Shown: positions 22,826 to 35,191 of the stretch, in pieces | How positions within the stretch are numbered: position 1 is the stretch's first letter | Layout of the letters: every line of letters starts with the position of its first letter | Source: Diphasiastrum complanatum | Lineage: Eukaryota > Streptophyta > Lycopodiopsida > Lycopodiales > Lycopodiaceae | Direction of reading: 5' to 3' | DNA length: 64,000 nt | Assembly: GCA_029204225.1 (NCBI GenBank) | Contig: MU831885.1 | Span: 34,473 to 98,472, forward strand | The notes under the pieces: model-generated | Databases searched by the model: none | Seen by the model: only the letters and a program-made list of their open reading frames with translations | Told to the model about the DNA's origin: nothing | Translations under genes and position numbers: made by a program

Positions 22826-23215
22826 TCACTTTGTAAGAATTGTAAACTGGTCTATTGGAGGCCAGATGTATGTATTGTAAATACTGAAAAGGTAAATCTC
22901 TTTTTTATCAAACTTTGAGAGATGAGAAACCCCCGTTACGGGACTAAAGGCAATTGAAATATTCAAAAAACTGGTGGTGTTTGCTTCACAAGACTTTTTT
23001 TCAATATCAAAAAAGTTTAATGGATAAATCCAGAAAGGGTTTTCTGGTGTTCTTACCTGATTCTTATCCATAAACAAATTGATGTTAGGATTATTAATGA
23101 AGCAAATGTCATCAACATATCTAAATGAGTGAAAGAATTCATTCATCCATGTTTTGATCCCTAACTTGGCTAATCTTTTTATAAATCGAACTTCAAAGAA
23201 TCTAAGATACTAGTT
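22826..23215 (-). pseudogene. Penelope-like element RT fragment
   Basis: The minus strand reads FFEVRFIKRLAKLGIKTW, then MNEFFHSFRYVDDICFINN, a spacer of about 30 residues ending IYPLNFF, TTSFLNISIAFS, and SKFDKKEIYLFSIYNTYI. The order FRY(V/I)DD, INNP, YP, a SFLDLxI-like box, then a YDKRDxFxFxIVxxP-like box matches Penelope-like retroelement reverse transcriptases, and differs from copia, gypsy or LINE RTs. The palm motif YVDD is intact. The fragment covers only palm to early thumb and ends at a stop near 22826. No GIY-YIG endonuclease was found. A few stops lie upstream of FFEVRF. Confidence 0.65.
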
Positions 23216-25328
23216 ACACCATGTAGGTGGGCACTGTTGGAATGGCAAAGTGGAGCCACAGCTCATGCTCAAAGAAATCCCATAAGTAGAAGTGGGACTT
23301 TGTTCAAAGTGGATATAAGTGGTAAATGTCTAAGTGCTTAATGTCCCCTGGTACCAGCCCCTTTGCAGGCAAGGGAGAGCACTTGGATTCGTGGGCAGCT
23401 AGGCATCCGGGGACGGGATCCCGGAACACAGCTCATGGAAGGGGCAAAAGGCTCCATGATTTTGGTGCAATCTCTGAACCAGAAAGGCTAAGTTGTATCC
23501 GTTGAAGGGCCACCGAATTCCTTCAAGCATGAAAAACCCATTGGTATACCATGAATTTGTCTCCACTGGAAACTGTTTGTTTTGTGTGTATTGCTTGTAA
23601 GATACATAATTTGTGAGTCATTTGGATTCATCTGGAAAAATTGTGTATAGGATATACGAAAATCTTGGGTCTGTATTTCTCAGCTGGAAAATAACTCAAT
23701 TCATTAGTGATTGTATCCCAGAGCGCTCAATTGGATACTGGATTCTAATGGTTCCAATAATGGTAAACTGAATTTTTGGAATTAAGCAGAACTTTGTAAT
23801 CTCTAGATGTTGTTCTAGGGTTTTGTATAAAGTTTATGTTGTTAAAGACAGATGTTGTAATGGTCTTTAATTACTTGTTTGATTGTAGAATTTGGAACTC
23901 ATAATCTGATTAAGAATCGGTTTGGAAGAATATTCTAGCAATCAAGTAATTCCTTTATGGAAAAGATTGCAGAATGATTCTTATATTTTCTGAGTTGTAT
24001 GTTGTGCATATACTCCTATATTTTTTAATGATTATGGTTTTGGAATCCTATAAATTATGATTAATGAATCATAAGATTCTAAATATTTATGATTGACGGA
24101 TCATAGATTGATACTTAAAGGTCATTAATAGATTATAAGAAAATGTGAAGATTTTTAAGATAATGAGTAATTCTTGATCAATTGGGAGAGTCAAGGATTT
24201 AGATCTGTTATTTGAACTCTAAATTTCTTTACTCTTGCACAAATTTGAGATTGTATGGATCTCACAAGCATTTTCATTAGGTATTTTGGTTACTTATGAG
24301 AAATTTGCTTACTTTAGTAGATGGAAATCTAATATAGATTGTAGTCAAGGAATTCTTGTGTACTGTTTTCAGCCTAAATCTCTGGTTAATTAAGAGATAG
24401 ATAAATCTGTCAAGAGGGTATGATTGCTATTTCCTTGCATATGTTGCTAGGAATAGAGCACTTAACTCAAGAGAGTATCTAGAGTACTCATAGCTGAGTT
24501 AAAATCATTTTTATCTTGATGGATCTCCTAAGAGATTTTGGTAGGATGAATTGTGGTACTTTAGGTTTCTAAAAAAATCCTAAGTGTATTGGTACCAAGA
24601 AGCATTTATGACAGGTCTACAAGTAATTGTGGATAGTCTTGAACTGTAATTGTTTGGATCTTTGATTTTTGAACATTGATCTCTATTGCAAGGTGAGAAC
24701 TCACTCAATGATTCATGTAAATTGAGGTTACATGAAGGTGATGTTATCAGATTGGAGAGAATTAGACCCGCTGTATGCACGTAGGACAGATGAGGCAGTG
24801 TGCTGCCATTAGGTTGGTGTAAGCACAGTCTGTGAGGAAAATCATCTCTTAGTGTACTTCTAAAGGTCAATATAGTACTTCAGTGCAGAGATTAATAATT
24901 GGTAAATTATTCTATCTCTAAGTACTTATTTGATATTAAGGTTAGAATAAGGGTTGAGTTTTCGAGTAAACATGAAAGTTAAAAGATTGATTTGTTGGCT
25001 TTTGAGCTTGATCTTCATGATTGGTTGACTACTCATCTAGAGAATCATGTAAACTTAGTTTATTTGATGATGACAGTTTGATGTATTGAAGATCTTACCC
25101 ATTTGGAGGACTTATCACTCAATGTACCTTTGAAATCTGAAAGAGTACTCAAAACCAAAGATAAACACATGAAAAATTGTTCTATTTTTTATTGTTTGAT
25201 TAGGTCGGATGGACAGATTGAGGATAATGATTCATGGAAAAGAGTTAAAAGCATGCAAATCTAGATCTTTGTTAGTTTCTCATTCTGAGGATCATTTTGA
25301 GGATAGAACTTGTTTACGGGAGGAAGAA
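23216..25328. other. No gene recognised; lies before a gypsy 3' LTR
   Basis: Positions 23229-23540 are less AT-rich and could be an LTR or leader fragment (TGTTGGAATGG start), but no second copy or primer site supports this. The rest to about 24900 has no coherent ORF. Positions 24900-25328 may be the decayed end of the gypsy pol: an open plus-strand segment from 25209 runs to and across the PPT at about 25317-25328. Confidence 0.3.
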
Positions 25329-25820
25329 TGTTACGACCATATTCAGCTAAGCACATGGAATAGTCCTAATATGGTTGATCGGCCCTCCAGTGTTCGAGAT
25401 TATTGGTCATGTCTAGATTTTATTCCACTTCGAGGCCTGTTGGTGACTAATGACCTTGAGAGGACCCACACACTCTAATTGAGACATATGGAGTAGTGCA
25501 TGTTCGTGTGATGGATATAGGTAGGAGGAATGCATGAAGAGCTATGACCTATTTATAGTTGACCTACATGGGGATTGCATGGGCTCATGCACAAGGTCCT
25601 ACTCTCTATACATTGAGGTAGAGATTATCCCGTCGACGACTTTGGTGTAGGTTACCAATTGTGTTCTTCTCCTAATGCTATCACATGGCATGGCTTGAGG
25701 GCTAGATCCAGGAGGATTATAAAGGAGGGATCTAGGTTTGGTTGGGTGGTTTTGCTCCATAGTCTCTCTTATTGTGTTTTCCTATCCTCATCTTAGGGGA
25801 TTTCCCTAGTGGTCTTTACA
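25329..25820 (+). repeat. Ty3/gypsy 3' LTR (about 492 bp) with PPT upstream
   Basis: It starts TGTTACGACC directly after the purine run GGGAGGAAGAA (25318-25328) and ends GGTCTTTACA. The last 120 bp match the LTR end at about 35040-35178 (shared words ACATGGCATGGCTTG, GGGCTAGATCCAGG, TTTTGCTCCATAGTCTCTCT). A PPT on the 5' side and no PBS after the CA mark it as the 3' LTR of a plus-strand element, plausibly the gag-PR-RT remnant at 19641. Confidence 0.75.
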
Positions 25821-25858
25821 GGTCCATCTTTAGAATCATCTTCTCGTGATGATCTTTA

Positions 25859-26820
25859 TCATTTCAAGACCATGTTATAATGTTGTTTTGCTTGTTTCTT
25901 TGTCATTGGTCCTGCATTCTTTCCTTCCTTCAATATAACTGCTTTCAACGGTTTTATTGTCGGTTCATCAAGAATCTCACGAACTCCAAGCCTTGTAGGA
26001 TCCATGTGATTTAAAATCTGCTCATCAGTAAGATTTGTATTTTCATCATAAGACAAGGCATGACTAATATGAATGAGTTCATCTTCAATAAGATCTGGTA
26101 TTGGATCGATTGATATCCAAGTTACATTTATCATGTTCATTGGGAATGTGATCGACATATCCAAAGTTCAATCAGGTAAAGGAATCTCACTCAACTCTGA
26201 TATGTTCTCTCTTTAAAACATATAGTGTGTTGTAAAATCCATTGTTGCAAGAGCTTGATTTCAATTAACAATATTCATTTGAGAGTCATAATGAACTCTC
26301 AAAATCTTTACTTCTCGATCACATGTATGGTTTGTTGTTGATAAATCATCATCCTCTTTTTGGACAAATGGCTTGATTGTCCAAGTGATTGGATCAACTT
26401 TGACTGCACGCTCACGATTCTCAAAAGTAATATTTTTAGTACCCCAGTTATGAATTACTTGTGCAACAACTCATAACCATGGATGTCCCGACAAGACTCG
26501 ATAATTCTTGTAATTAGGCCATTTTTTACCACTTCTCAATCCATGTGTTCTATTTCATCTTGGTTATAGAACCAGTCTTGTGTTGCTTTAGTTAAAGCCA
26601 TAGGAAATAGCTTAAGTTTATCTTGTAAAAAACCTTCGCCATAAACCTCACATGATTTTGAGAAATTTGATTGGATCAAATAACCCATTATACTTTGGTA
26701 TCTCTAGACGAGGTGACCATCTAACAATAATTGGTCGAACGTTCAACGAAGGTACAAGTGGTGCATTAGGTGGTCCATCGCCCATATTAGACATCTTTGC
26801 AAATTACTTCAAAAAGACAA
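25859..26820 (-). pseudogene. Ty3/gypsy gag and protease-linker remnant
   Basis: The minus strand reads, from about 26810 down: a Gag-like segment (SPRLEIPKYNGLFDPIKF, LTKATQDWFYNQDEIEH across frames and stops); a protease-end-like segment (SGHPWL, then QVIHNWGTKNITFENRERA); and a 101-residue open stretch (25859-26164) with WISIDPIPDLIEDE and ILDEPTIKPLKAV. GHPWL...HNWxTKxxTF resembles the end of plant gypsy proteases (GRPWL...HNWKTKxLTF). Much between gag and this segment is missing, so it is an internally deleted, dead fragment. Confidence 0.6.
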
Positions 26821-28075
26821 TGAGATTGGATCTACATTTTTCAATCAATTTCTATCTTTGATCAGATTTGTAAAAACTCTATCACTTAACAGTAATCAAA
26901 TTTCTGATTTTTGGAAAAAGGATCTTGATTAAACGATCGACATTTCTAAAATAAGAATTTTTCAGGATCAATATTAAAATGTAACAAAATATTTCAGAAA
27001 TTTGACAATGGCTGGATCTAGTAGATTAGAACTCAAAAATAGTATTGGCAAAAGTTTTGTAGACGAAGGTTTTGTAGGCGAAAGTGGACTCAACGAAGGT
27101 TCTTCACTGCTATTTTGGATTAAAATCACTTATCTGAATGTTTTTACAAATTTGATAAAAGTAACCTTGTGCGGATTGACAATGACTATATTTGGTATAG
27201 ATAAGGCTAGGATAGAACTGGCAAAGGTTCTTTCTGGCGAACAATAATGTTTTTATAACTTGGCGAGGACTAAAATAGACTTTTTTGATAATTTTGATAG
27301 ATCTAACCTTTGCTGAACTCAAAAATGATAAAGTACTATATTTAGAATCCTCAAACAAGTCAGTGAAGGTTCAGACGAAGTATCATAAGTAATATTGTTA
27401 TTTTTGTGAAATAGAGTCTTTTTTTTGACAAAGATAGATCGATATGACAACTGACCTTGACTTCCAACTCACTAATTATCAAAATAGATGAACAATCACT
27501 TTGGCCTTCTATTTTTGGTATTACTCTTTGCCAACCTAATAGTAGATAGATATGAATCACACCTATGTCCAGTAGAATGGGCAAAGGTTCTTTTTCTGTT
27601 TTTTAGAGTTTTTAGTGGCTTTGTGATGGTTTTTGTTCTATTTTTGCAAATCTGCTAAGAATTAGCCTTCGCCCTTCACACTGAAGATTCCCTGTATAAA
27701 AGTGGTATGGTCTGTAAGTCAACAAAGTTTCTTTGCCAGGGAACAAAATTTTATCAAAATTGATGACGATTTTGTCTCCTTTTTCACCAAAAATGGCAGA
27801 AATGAACATTTTTCTTTGTTTTTTCTGATTTCTCATATCCAAATGGATTAAGAATGGTGACTTGTGTGGCTTCCCCTACTCAACAATCAAATTAGATTTC
27901 AAACAAGAAACTTCACTTAAATCAAGCAAGATCTCTCCCAATTTAACTCTAAAATGTAATTTTAACCCTAGTATGCCAAAACAAGATGCCTAAATGCAAG
28001 CTAACATCTATTCAAACATGCTGAAAATTGAAAAATTGGCATAGCTCCCTGGCCACTGTCCAATTTAACAAAATG
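26821..28075. other. No gene seen
   Basis: AT-rich. The words GCAAAGGTTCT, CGAAGGTTC and GAAGGTT recur at irregular spacing between 27060 and 27600, but I could not define a unit or an element. Several small minus-strand ORFs have no domain. Confidence 0.35.
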
Positions 28076-28490
28076 GTTCCGTCTTAACTCGAAATTGGGT
28101 GATGTAAAAAGAAAAATTGTTGAAAATTTCAAAATATCTACAAGTGTGCATCTTAAATAGTGTACGAAGACTTGATGGGTGTCGTCTTTCAAGTGTTAGG
28201 TTCAACAGACCAAGGTCAGTGCCATGCTTGATGTCTACATGGTGGCATTTATGCCCATGCTCATTACTTAAAAATATATTTCATTCAAACGCTAATCACA
28301 TTTCCAATTTTACTCGGAACTGGGCGACGTAAAAAGAAAAATTGCTAAAAATTTTAAAAAAAATTCAATTGTGCACTGTAAGTATGCCCATGCTCATTAC
28401 TTAAAATATATTTGGCTCCAACGCTAATAGCATTTCCGTTTTAGCTCGGAATTGGGCAACGTAAAAAGGGAAATTGTTGAAATTTTCAAC
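28076..28490. repeat. Three diverged copies of a repeat containing GTAAAAAG
   Basis: A core like CTCGGAATTGGGCAACGTAAAAAGAAAAATTG appears near 28086, 28312 and 28452. A second word, TGCCCATGCTCATTACTTAAAA, appears near 28252 and 28389. Spacing is about 226 then 140 bp. The block lies just upstream of transposase copy A and might be its terminal or subterminal region. Confidence 0.5.
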
Positions 28491-28689
28491 TCTGCACTCA
28501 CAATTTTCTCTTTGTTGTAATTTTAAACTAGATTTTTTATGTAAACCCGAAATCTTTATCTAACTAGTTAAAAATGTGCTTGCCAGTCTAGAATCATTTC
28601 GTGCTTAGGTCTTCAAATGCTTTTGTTTGCTCTGTTGTTTTTTAATAGGTATAGATGCAATACAAGCACCTTTAAGTGCCAATGTCCCA

Positions 28690-30387
28690 AGTTCTTCATA
28701 CAAAGCAGAACCCAAAGGAAAGAGAAATTTCGAAGGAATCTACAATGAAGTCGGGAAGTGATCTCACGTCAAAAACAGTTTCTAGAACCTCGTGACATCC
28801 GTAGAGTCAAAAAACTTAGTTTGCTGTATTTCCTCTTGTTTGCAAAAAATTGAACTCTATTGAAGTTAAGCAAATTCGCTCGAGTTTTTTTTCAAAAACA
28901 AAAAATGATCAAATTTATTATCTTTGTTCATCTATAAGGCTTGATAGAAAAGATTTCACCTACTTTCTAGAAACAACAGAAGTTTGTTGAAAGACCTTCA
29001 AGGCTGTCCATGCAATTGAAAATTCTAGACTTCGTCGTATTCACACGAGATTAAAAAAGGACTCTAGTCTTCAAGATTTTGTTCAAGGTCGGACTGTTTC
29101 TCCGGATTCCTTAACTGCAAAAACATGGGTGACGCATTTTATAGACATGCATGCTGAGAAACTCCCAAATTTTTTATATTTTCACCTTCCAGAAAATTTC
29201 TCAAAATTAGAAATATTCATGATGTACAAAGATTTTGTAATGTTGAAGAATGTTCAACATGTAAAATACTCTTATTTCGTGAAACTGTGAAGGAGAAATT
29301 TTGGTCTACTAAAAACCCTGAAAAAATCATCATTTTTTTCTAACCACCCAGTTTAAATTTATGACCTAGTTTAAATTCCTTCTACTCTCACTTACTACAT
29401 CATTTTTGTTTGTGATTTTTTAGACAACATCACAAAATCACTTTAAATTCATCGAGAGCAACAAACAATAGAAAGGCAAAAGGCTGCCAAACACAATAAA
29501 AAGTGTTTGGAGTTTTCTCAAAAATATCTAGGCCTCGTAATTGATGGGATGGACCAAAAGAAAATGCTACTGCCACATTTTGTGAGGGTGCCAAAGAATC
29601 TAAACGAAGTGGATTTTATTCAAGTTCATTTGGTTGGAGCTCTTATATTCAACGACACCTTGTAATCTAAAGTGTTTTTCAATTATCTCAATGTTCAAAA
29701 TGATCCAAACTTGACTATTACCATAATCCACAAAATAATAGTTGAATTTGGCAATAGTCTTCTAGAGATTCTTTACTTGCAACTTGATAATATTGCTAGA
29801 GAGAACAAAAATCAAACAGTGTTGGCATATTTGTCCATGTTGGTTGCTTTAAAATTTTTCAAAAAAAATAAAAATAGGATTTTCATTAGTGGGTCATGCT
29901 CACGATCAAATCGACCAAATGTTTAGCTGCTTTTCCAAAAAGCTGAGATGCAAAAAAGCTTTTTCTTTGTCGGTACTACAGAGTATTATCGAGGAGTCCT
30001 ACACCCATAGACCAAATGTGGTTTTACTACGACGCACATTTGATTTTAGAGACTACATCAAAACGTCGGAGGAATATTGCACTATACCAATAAATGATAT
30101 TAGTTTTCAACATCAGTTCAAAATTGAAAATGATATTGGTGGCATTACGTTGTTGTGGGAAAAGAAATTTTCAAACACTATGGAATGGTTACCATCTGAA
30201 CGAGTTCATTTCTTACAAAGCGTGCCCTCTTCTCAAGTGAAGCTTGCACCTTTGTGTCATCTAATTTCTACCACGGAAGAGCAAAAGGCTCAAAGAGAAC
30301 ATCGTCCAGTTGATCCATTGCGGCTTTAAACTTTTTGGAAATGACCATTCAAGTAGCATACCAATGTTTTGATGAGTTTGATAGACA
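28690..30387 (+). pseudogene. DUF7869-like transposase gene, copy A, broken
   Basis: A decayed paralogue of copy B (40998-44184). Readable order: a Cys-rich segment (CCISSCLQKIEL) followed by RSSFF and YYLC; then DFTYFLETTEVC, KTFKAVHAI and DFVQGRTVSPDSL; HFIDMHAEKLPNFLYFHLP near 29160; and, after an intron-like gap (29340-29440), the core. The core has VIDGMDQKK (near 29547), FIQVHLVGAL, DPNLTITIIHKI, LYLQLDNIARENKNQ (near 29770) and GHAHDQIDQMFSCF (near 29900). The Asp-Asn / HxHDxxD pattern recalls the RNase H-like core of DUF7869 proteins. It ends at 30387, in the FDEFDRH box, where a copia LTR begins. Stops and frameshifts make it non-functional. Function is inferred from family resemblance only. 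Confidence 0.7.
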
Positions 30388-33300
30388 TGTGAAGGATTTC
30401 AGATCATTTGATATCCAATCCATGTCCCTGATCTTTGGTTACAACAAGGAGCAAACCAACAATCCTGCCAATGTAGAAAAATCAGCATCTACATACAAAA
30501 TGAGATGCAAACTCTAAGAGGACTGATCAAACATGAACCAAAACATAAAATATAGTTTTTTTTTGTACAATTACAATACCCTACTATATTTCACATGTTT
30601 GGAACAAAAAATAGCAAAATATGAGCATTCTACACACAAGATTGCAAGATGTCATCAAGAGAGTGCACCAATAAGTAGTAGAACCCAAAGAGAAGCATGT
30701 ATAATGATGAAATGAGAGAGAGAAGAGAGAAGATGTCTCTCTCCATGAGTTTCCTCCTTTTATAATAGGTCCAAAACCTATTTGACCTGTTGGCTTTCCC
30801 TCCAAAATGCTAACCCTACTATTTTTGGGTCTAGATTCAAGGTACCCAACATTCAAATTTGAATCTCTCTCAAACTCGACTACCAAATTTCCCACACTTT
30901 CAAAAAGTGTTTATTGAATGTATTTAAAATGTTTATCTCTAAGTCTAAAATAAGTTTTGGCCTCATATTGACAATTTACCAAAATATGACTAAACTAGAC
31001 TAAACTAGTTGAAATCTCTCACACTCCCTCTTCAACTAGTTTTGGCATAGTTTTAAACATGTCACTTTGATCCAGCTTTAGAATGATCTCCATCCTAAGT
31101 ATAGATATCCTTTCTAAGGTTCTAAAGTATCTTTCATAATTGATATAGAGAATAGTGTCCAAATTGGATGCTTCACTATTTTTTACATCAATTTTACACA
31201 TCAAGATATAACTAGAACATGAAGAACCAAATATAATGTAAATAAAGTGATTCCTCCATGCTTCAAACTTTGAACTCTCTGGAAAATTACAGCAACCAAA
31301 CAATAAATGTGAGTGATGACCATTTGCTTGCTTGTCTCCTCCAATAAATGTGATGATGATTTGCTTGTCTCCTCCAACTTTGTCCTTTCTTGATATGTCT
31401 CCACCATAAAACTCCATGAATGAGCCTCCATCTCCATCTTTCCACAAGTAACCATCAAACCTTGGAAATCTATGAGTAGGTGAGTACATCAATGATGCAA
31501 ATCCAGCACCACATGACTCCATAAACCAAGTAGGTTGCACTAGTCCATCTTCTCTACTTGGCACAAGAAAATGACCATGAATTCACCAAAAATTGACAAT
31601 CTCCAAGTATTGGCACCAAGTAGCTCAACAATTGAGAACTTAGGCATGTATGAGTGATATAATGAACCTCCAATAGCTTCATTTCCATCAGCAAAACCAG
31701 ACAATAATGCTAGTACAACTCCAACAATAAGATATTGCAAGACAATGTAGCTAGTTTGTCCATATCTTGACAATTTGCACACATCCACATGAAATAGCTT
31801 AAACATGAGATAGAATAAGTAAAGTAAACTTGAACGACACTTCCTTGCTGCTCATTTGACCTTACTTGAGTCTTCAATAACTTGTAAAAACAGATCCATA
31901 ATATCTTTTCCAAATGACCTTCCTTTGATGCTCTTGACTAGCTCCAAATTGCCACTTTTCCTTTTGTGTTGTTGAAGCCCTTTGAGACCAACCTCTTGAT
32001 CTTCCTCTTGACCATCAAAGTCATTCAGCAAACTTTTTTTTCCAGATCCATTACTTGCTTTTCCAGCATGAAAACCATGAGAACTAATATCATCTTGCAT
32101 AGCATCATCTATACAAGAAGATTCTCCAAAACATGTGAGTAAAGCAAAGAGAGTCGCTTCCACTTGCTTATCTTTCTCTTGAACATCAAAGATATCAAAG
32201 ATATGAATATCTTTAGACCTGAACCTCTAGAAATACTCCCCCTTAAACATATGATCTCGATTCAACAAGATCTCATCAATGCTTGATCTCGAATTTCCAC
32301 AAAGATTAGTGAAAACAATGCCACCAATGTCACCATCATAAATCAAAAGATAGATTTTAAACTTTCCATCCAGCATGAAGTAGAGTAGGTGAAGATGAGT
32401 ATAAAACCTAATAGATCCAGCCCTCTTGAGTCCATAAAAAACCTCAATAAGCTCACCAATGAGATCTCCCTTGCCTTGAAGAAATTGCCTCTCGATTTGC
32501 TCCATGTAGTCTTCTCCAACCAAGCTTTTGCCATCTCGATCATGAGTGATCAATTCATAATCATAGAATTCTTTGAGTTGATGAAGAGATATGAGATCCA
32601 TGATTTGGATCTTCCCAAGAACCAATCTTCCATTGCTCTTTCCTTCATAAGACTCCCTCTTAATGATTGCATCATAAGAAGTTGAAACCTCAAAGACATT
32701 AGAAGCCATAAAAAAAATGACAAGTACCTTCAACATAAGGATGATTAAAGTACTCTCTTTTTTCAAACAAGAACTTCTACTCAATGTTTCAGGTAATGAC
32801 TCATATGATAATGACTCTTGATCACTATCATTCACAATGACATCATTCAAAGTACATCCTACTTCGGAACTCTTCACATACTTCTCTTCTTCTTGACTTG
32901 TGAGTATCTCTCTCACCAAGTCTCATGATAGAATCATTTGATCTACTCTCTTTATGAAGACATGTGACTCCACTTGCTGCAAAAATGACTTTCTTGGACT
33001 CATCACAAAAGAATGTAGAAGAAACTTCTCCTTCATGCATGCACCTAAGCAACAACTTTTTCCATATGATCAAAGAAATCATTAACAATTACAATCTTTT
33101 CCAAGGAAGAACCTTCACCTTCATTGATGAAGTTAGATCTTTCCTTACCTTTTTCATGCTTGCACTTTCCATGAAGAACCCTCGAAGAACCATCATTATC
33201 CTCATAACTAGCCAAGTTAGCACAAAGATGAACATCTCCAAGAAGCATATTAGATCTTGACCTAGATCTAGCATAAGGAAGCCTTTTAGACTTTGCATAA

Positions 33301-34738
33301 GATCCACCAATCTTATTGATGGTAAAAGGGAACTTTGGAAAGTTGAGACCAATCTCCTTTTCCATTCCATCCTTTTTGTTAGCCATAACAAAAGCATCAA
33401 GCTTGAAGAGTCTACCTTGTCTAATGCCCCTAGCAACCAATATTTCCTCCTTTGTAATGAAACAAGCATCACCACCAAACTTTACCATGTATCCTTTCTC
33501 TATCATTTGACCAACACTTCCAGCATGAATCTTTGTCACCTTCACTTGATATTGGACTAGAAGAACACATAAAAAGAGAATCACCACCACCTAGATCCTC
33601 ATCATTAGTGGTAAAGTTGATTTGCTTGCTACATTCATCTCTTTGCTTCTTCAAACATTCATTTGCAAAATGTCCTTTGATTCCACAATAAAAGCATTTA
33701 AACTTAGACTTATCTTTCTTTTTGCCAAAAGAGGAAGTCTCACCTTGATCTTGCCCTTTAGACCACTTGCCTTTGCCTTTGCCCTTGAACTTGCCTTTGA
33801 TGAACATAGCCTCCTCTTCATATTGAGATGTTGATGTATATCCACCTCCTCTTGATTGAAGCCTAGACTCCTCATTCACCAAGATCCACCACTTGTAGCC
33901 ATGTTGCAATGTTGATCTTCTCTTTCAACCTGTTCCAATGCACAAAGCACTCTCTTGCATGTCAACAAATGAACTCAAATTGAAATCACAAAGATATGGA
34001 ACCTCTCAAATCTCTTCTAGACTTCTAACTAGAAAATCAACACATACAATAGTAAAATCTTGATCAACCTATGATCTATCATCAATCTAATGATTCTTGC
34101 CACTTTCTAAGATTGAAACACACTCAAATGAAGTTTAGTGACCTCACAAACTAGAGATCCAATCAAAATTAGGGTTTTGACAAAATCACAAAAACTTGTC
34201 TCAAATTCTACATGCAATTTCTAAAAATTTAATTTATCATCTTGTAGCCTCAAATGAGACCTTCCTAATGCACCAAAAATTTGCTAATTTCAGTAAACCA
34301 AGTGTGAAATCAAAATTGATCAAGTACATAAACCTCTATTGAGTTTTGAACCTACAAAAGATAAATTCTATACATGCAAAAATATTGATTTTTGAGTAGA
34401 AATCAATCTAGCATGCTCTAGCATTGGTAACTCCTCCAAATCCTTGCTAAAGATGGCTAATCCTTTCATAAGCTAATACACAAGAGCTCTGATACCATGT
34501 GAAGGATTTCAGATCATTCAATATCCAATCCATGTCCCTGATTTTTGGTTACAATAAGGAGCAAACCAACAATCCTGCCAATGTATGAGATGCAAACTCT
34601 AAGAGATACTAATCAAACATGAATCAAAACATAAAATATAGTTGTTTTTCATACAATTATAGTACCCTACTGTATTTCACACGTGTGGAACCAAAAATAA
34701 CAAAATATGAGCATTATACACACAAGATTGCAAGATAT
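30388..34738 (-). mobile_element. Small copia element, 5' LTR truncated
   Basis: The left, 3' LTR (30388-31023, about 636 bp) starts TGTGAAGG and ends TCTCACA in plus orientation. The right copy starts with the same TGTGAAGGATTTCAGATCATT-like sequence at 34498 but matches only to about 34738. A minus-strand PBS (TGGTATCAGAGC, about 34486-34497) abuts the right LTR, and a PPT (GAAGAGGGAG, 31024-31033) abuts the left. At only 4.35 kb it lacks the Gag N-terminus, protease and most of the integrase, so it looks like a non-autonomous derivative. The left flank is transposase copy A. The right flank is unrelated, so a deletion or rearrangement removed the far end. Confidence 0.82.
31024..33909 (-). 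pseudogene. Internally deleted copia gag-pol remains
   Basis: In minus-strand order: late Gag with an intact zinc knuckle (CFYCGIKGHFANEC near 33690); the protease-integrase linker (SVGQMIEKGYMVKF, ARGIRQGRLFKLDA near 33400-33520); an LLGDVHLC box that may be the integrase start; an Asp/Ser-rich spacer; an RT-like stretch (EDYMEQIERQFLQGKG, VFYGLKRAG, IYLLIYDGDIGGIVF near 32270-32530); an RNase-H-like GFADGNEAIGGSLYHSY near 31690; and a tail ending KLVEEGV whose stop coincides with the LTR edge. YDGD replaces the YVDD expected of RT, so polymerase activity is lost. Frames change at least five times between segments, although each segment is open for 80-230 codons. Confidence 0.6.
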
Positions 34739-34739
34739 T

Positions 34740-35178
34740 TTTTGCTAAAAAACATATTGTTTGCAAACAGAAACTTTTGATTTTTGGAAATTTTTTCATG
34801 AAAGAGCATGTTTTTGGCAAAAATAAAAAAATCATAAAAGAATTACCCGTTTTTTGAATATTGTTCTATTTCAAAAGATTTCATGTTTATGGGGATACAT
34901 CAATGGTTCTATAGCCAAACCAGGCAGAATTTGAAACGCTATCAGCATGGGAAGCAAAGGATGGCAAAGCTCTTGCCATCATATCCTTGAATATGAAAGA
35001 CGTCGACATATCGAGTTTAGGTTACCAGTTTCTCTCTTCTTCTCTTGCTTCACATGGCATGGCTTGGGGGCTAGATCCAGGTATTTGATCTAGGATTGGT
35101 TGGATGGTTTTGCTCCATAGTCTCTCTTGTTGTGTTCTCCTATCCCCATCTTAGGGGCAATCCTATAGGGTCATTACA
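34740..35178 (+). repeat. Copia gag scrap joined to a gypsy LTR end
   Basis: Around 34925-35015 the plus strand encodes FETLSAWEAKDGKALAII, then SLNMKDVDISSL, a typical copia Gag N-terminal stretch. At about 35015 this passes directly into the last 165 bp of a gypsy LTR (GGTTACCAGTTTC, ACATGGCATGGCTTGGGG, ending GGGTCATTACA) related to 25329-25820. It is a mosaic of two retroelement fragments. Confidence 0.6.
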
Positions 35179-35179
35179 T

Positions 35180-35191
35180 TGGTATTAGAGC
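35180..35191 (+). promoter_or_regulatory. Primer-binding site of a gypsy 5' LTR
   Basis: TGGTATTAGAGC, one change from the usual initiator tRNA-Met PBS, follows the LTR-ending CA after one base. Here the LTR is therefore a 5' LTR. The following 200 bp are leader-like and are cut at about 35444 by the copia fragment. Confidence 0.7.

Noticed and set aside
23340-23460. rRNA- or tRNA-like GC-rich patch
   Set aside because: I could not match it to any rRNA or tRNA secondary structure; no box A/B pair.
24580-24870. 96-residue minus-strand ORF
   Set aside because: No domain; lies in DNA that otherwise looks like a decayed retroelement.
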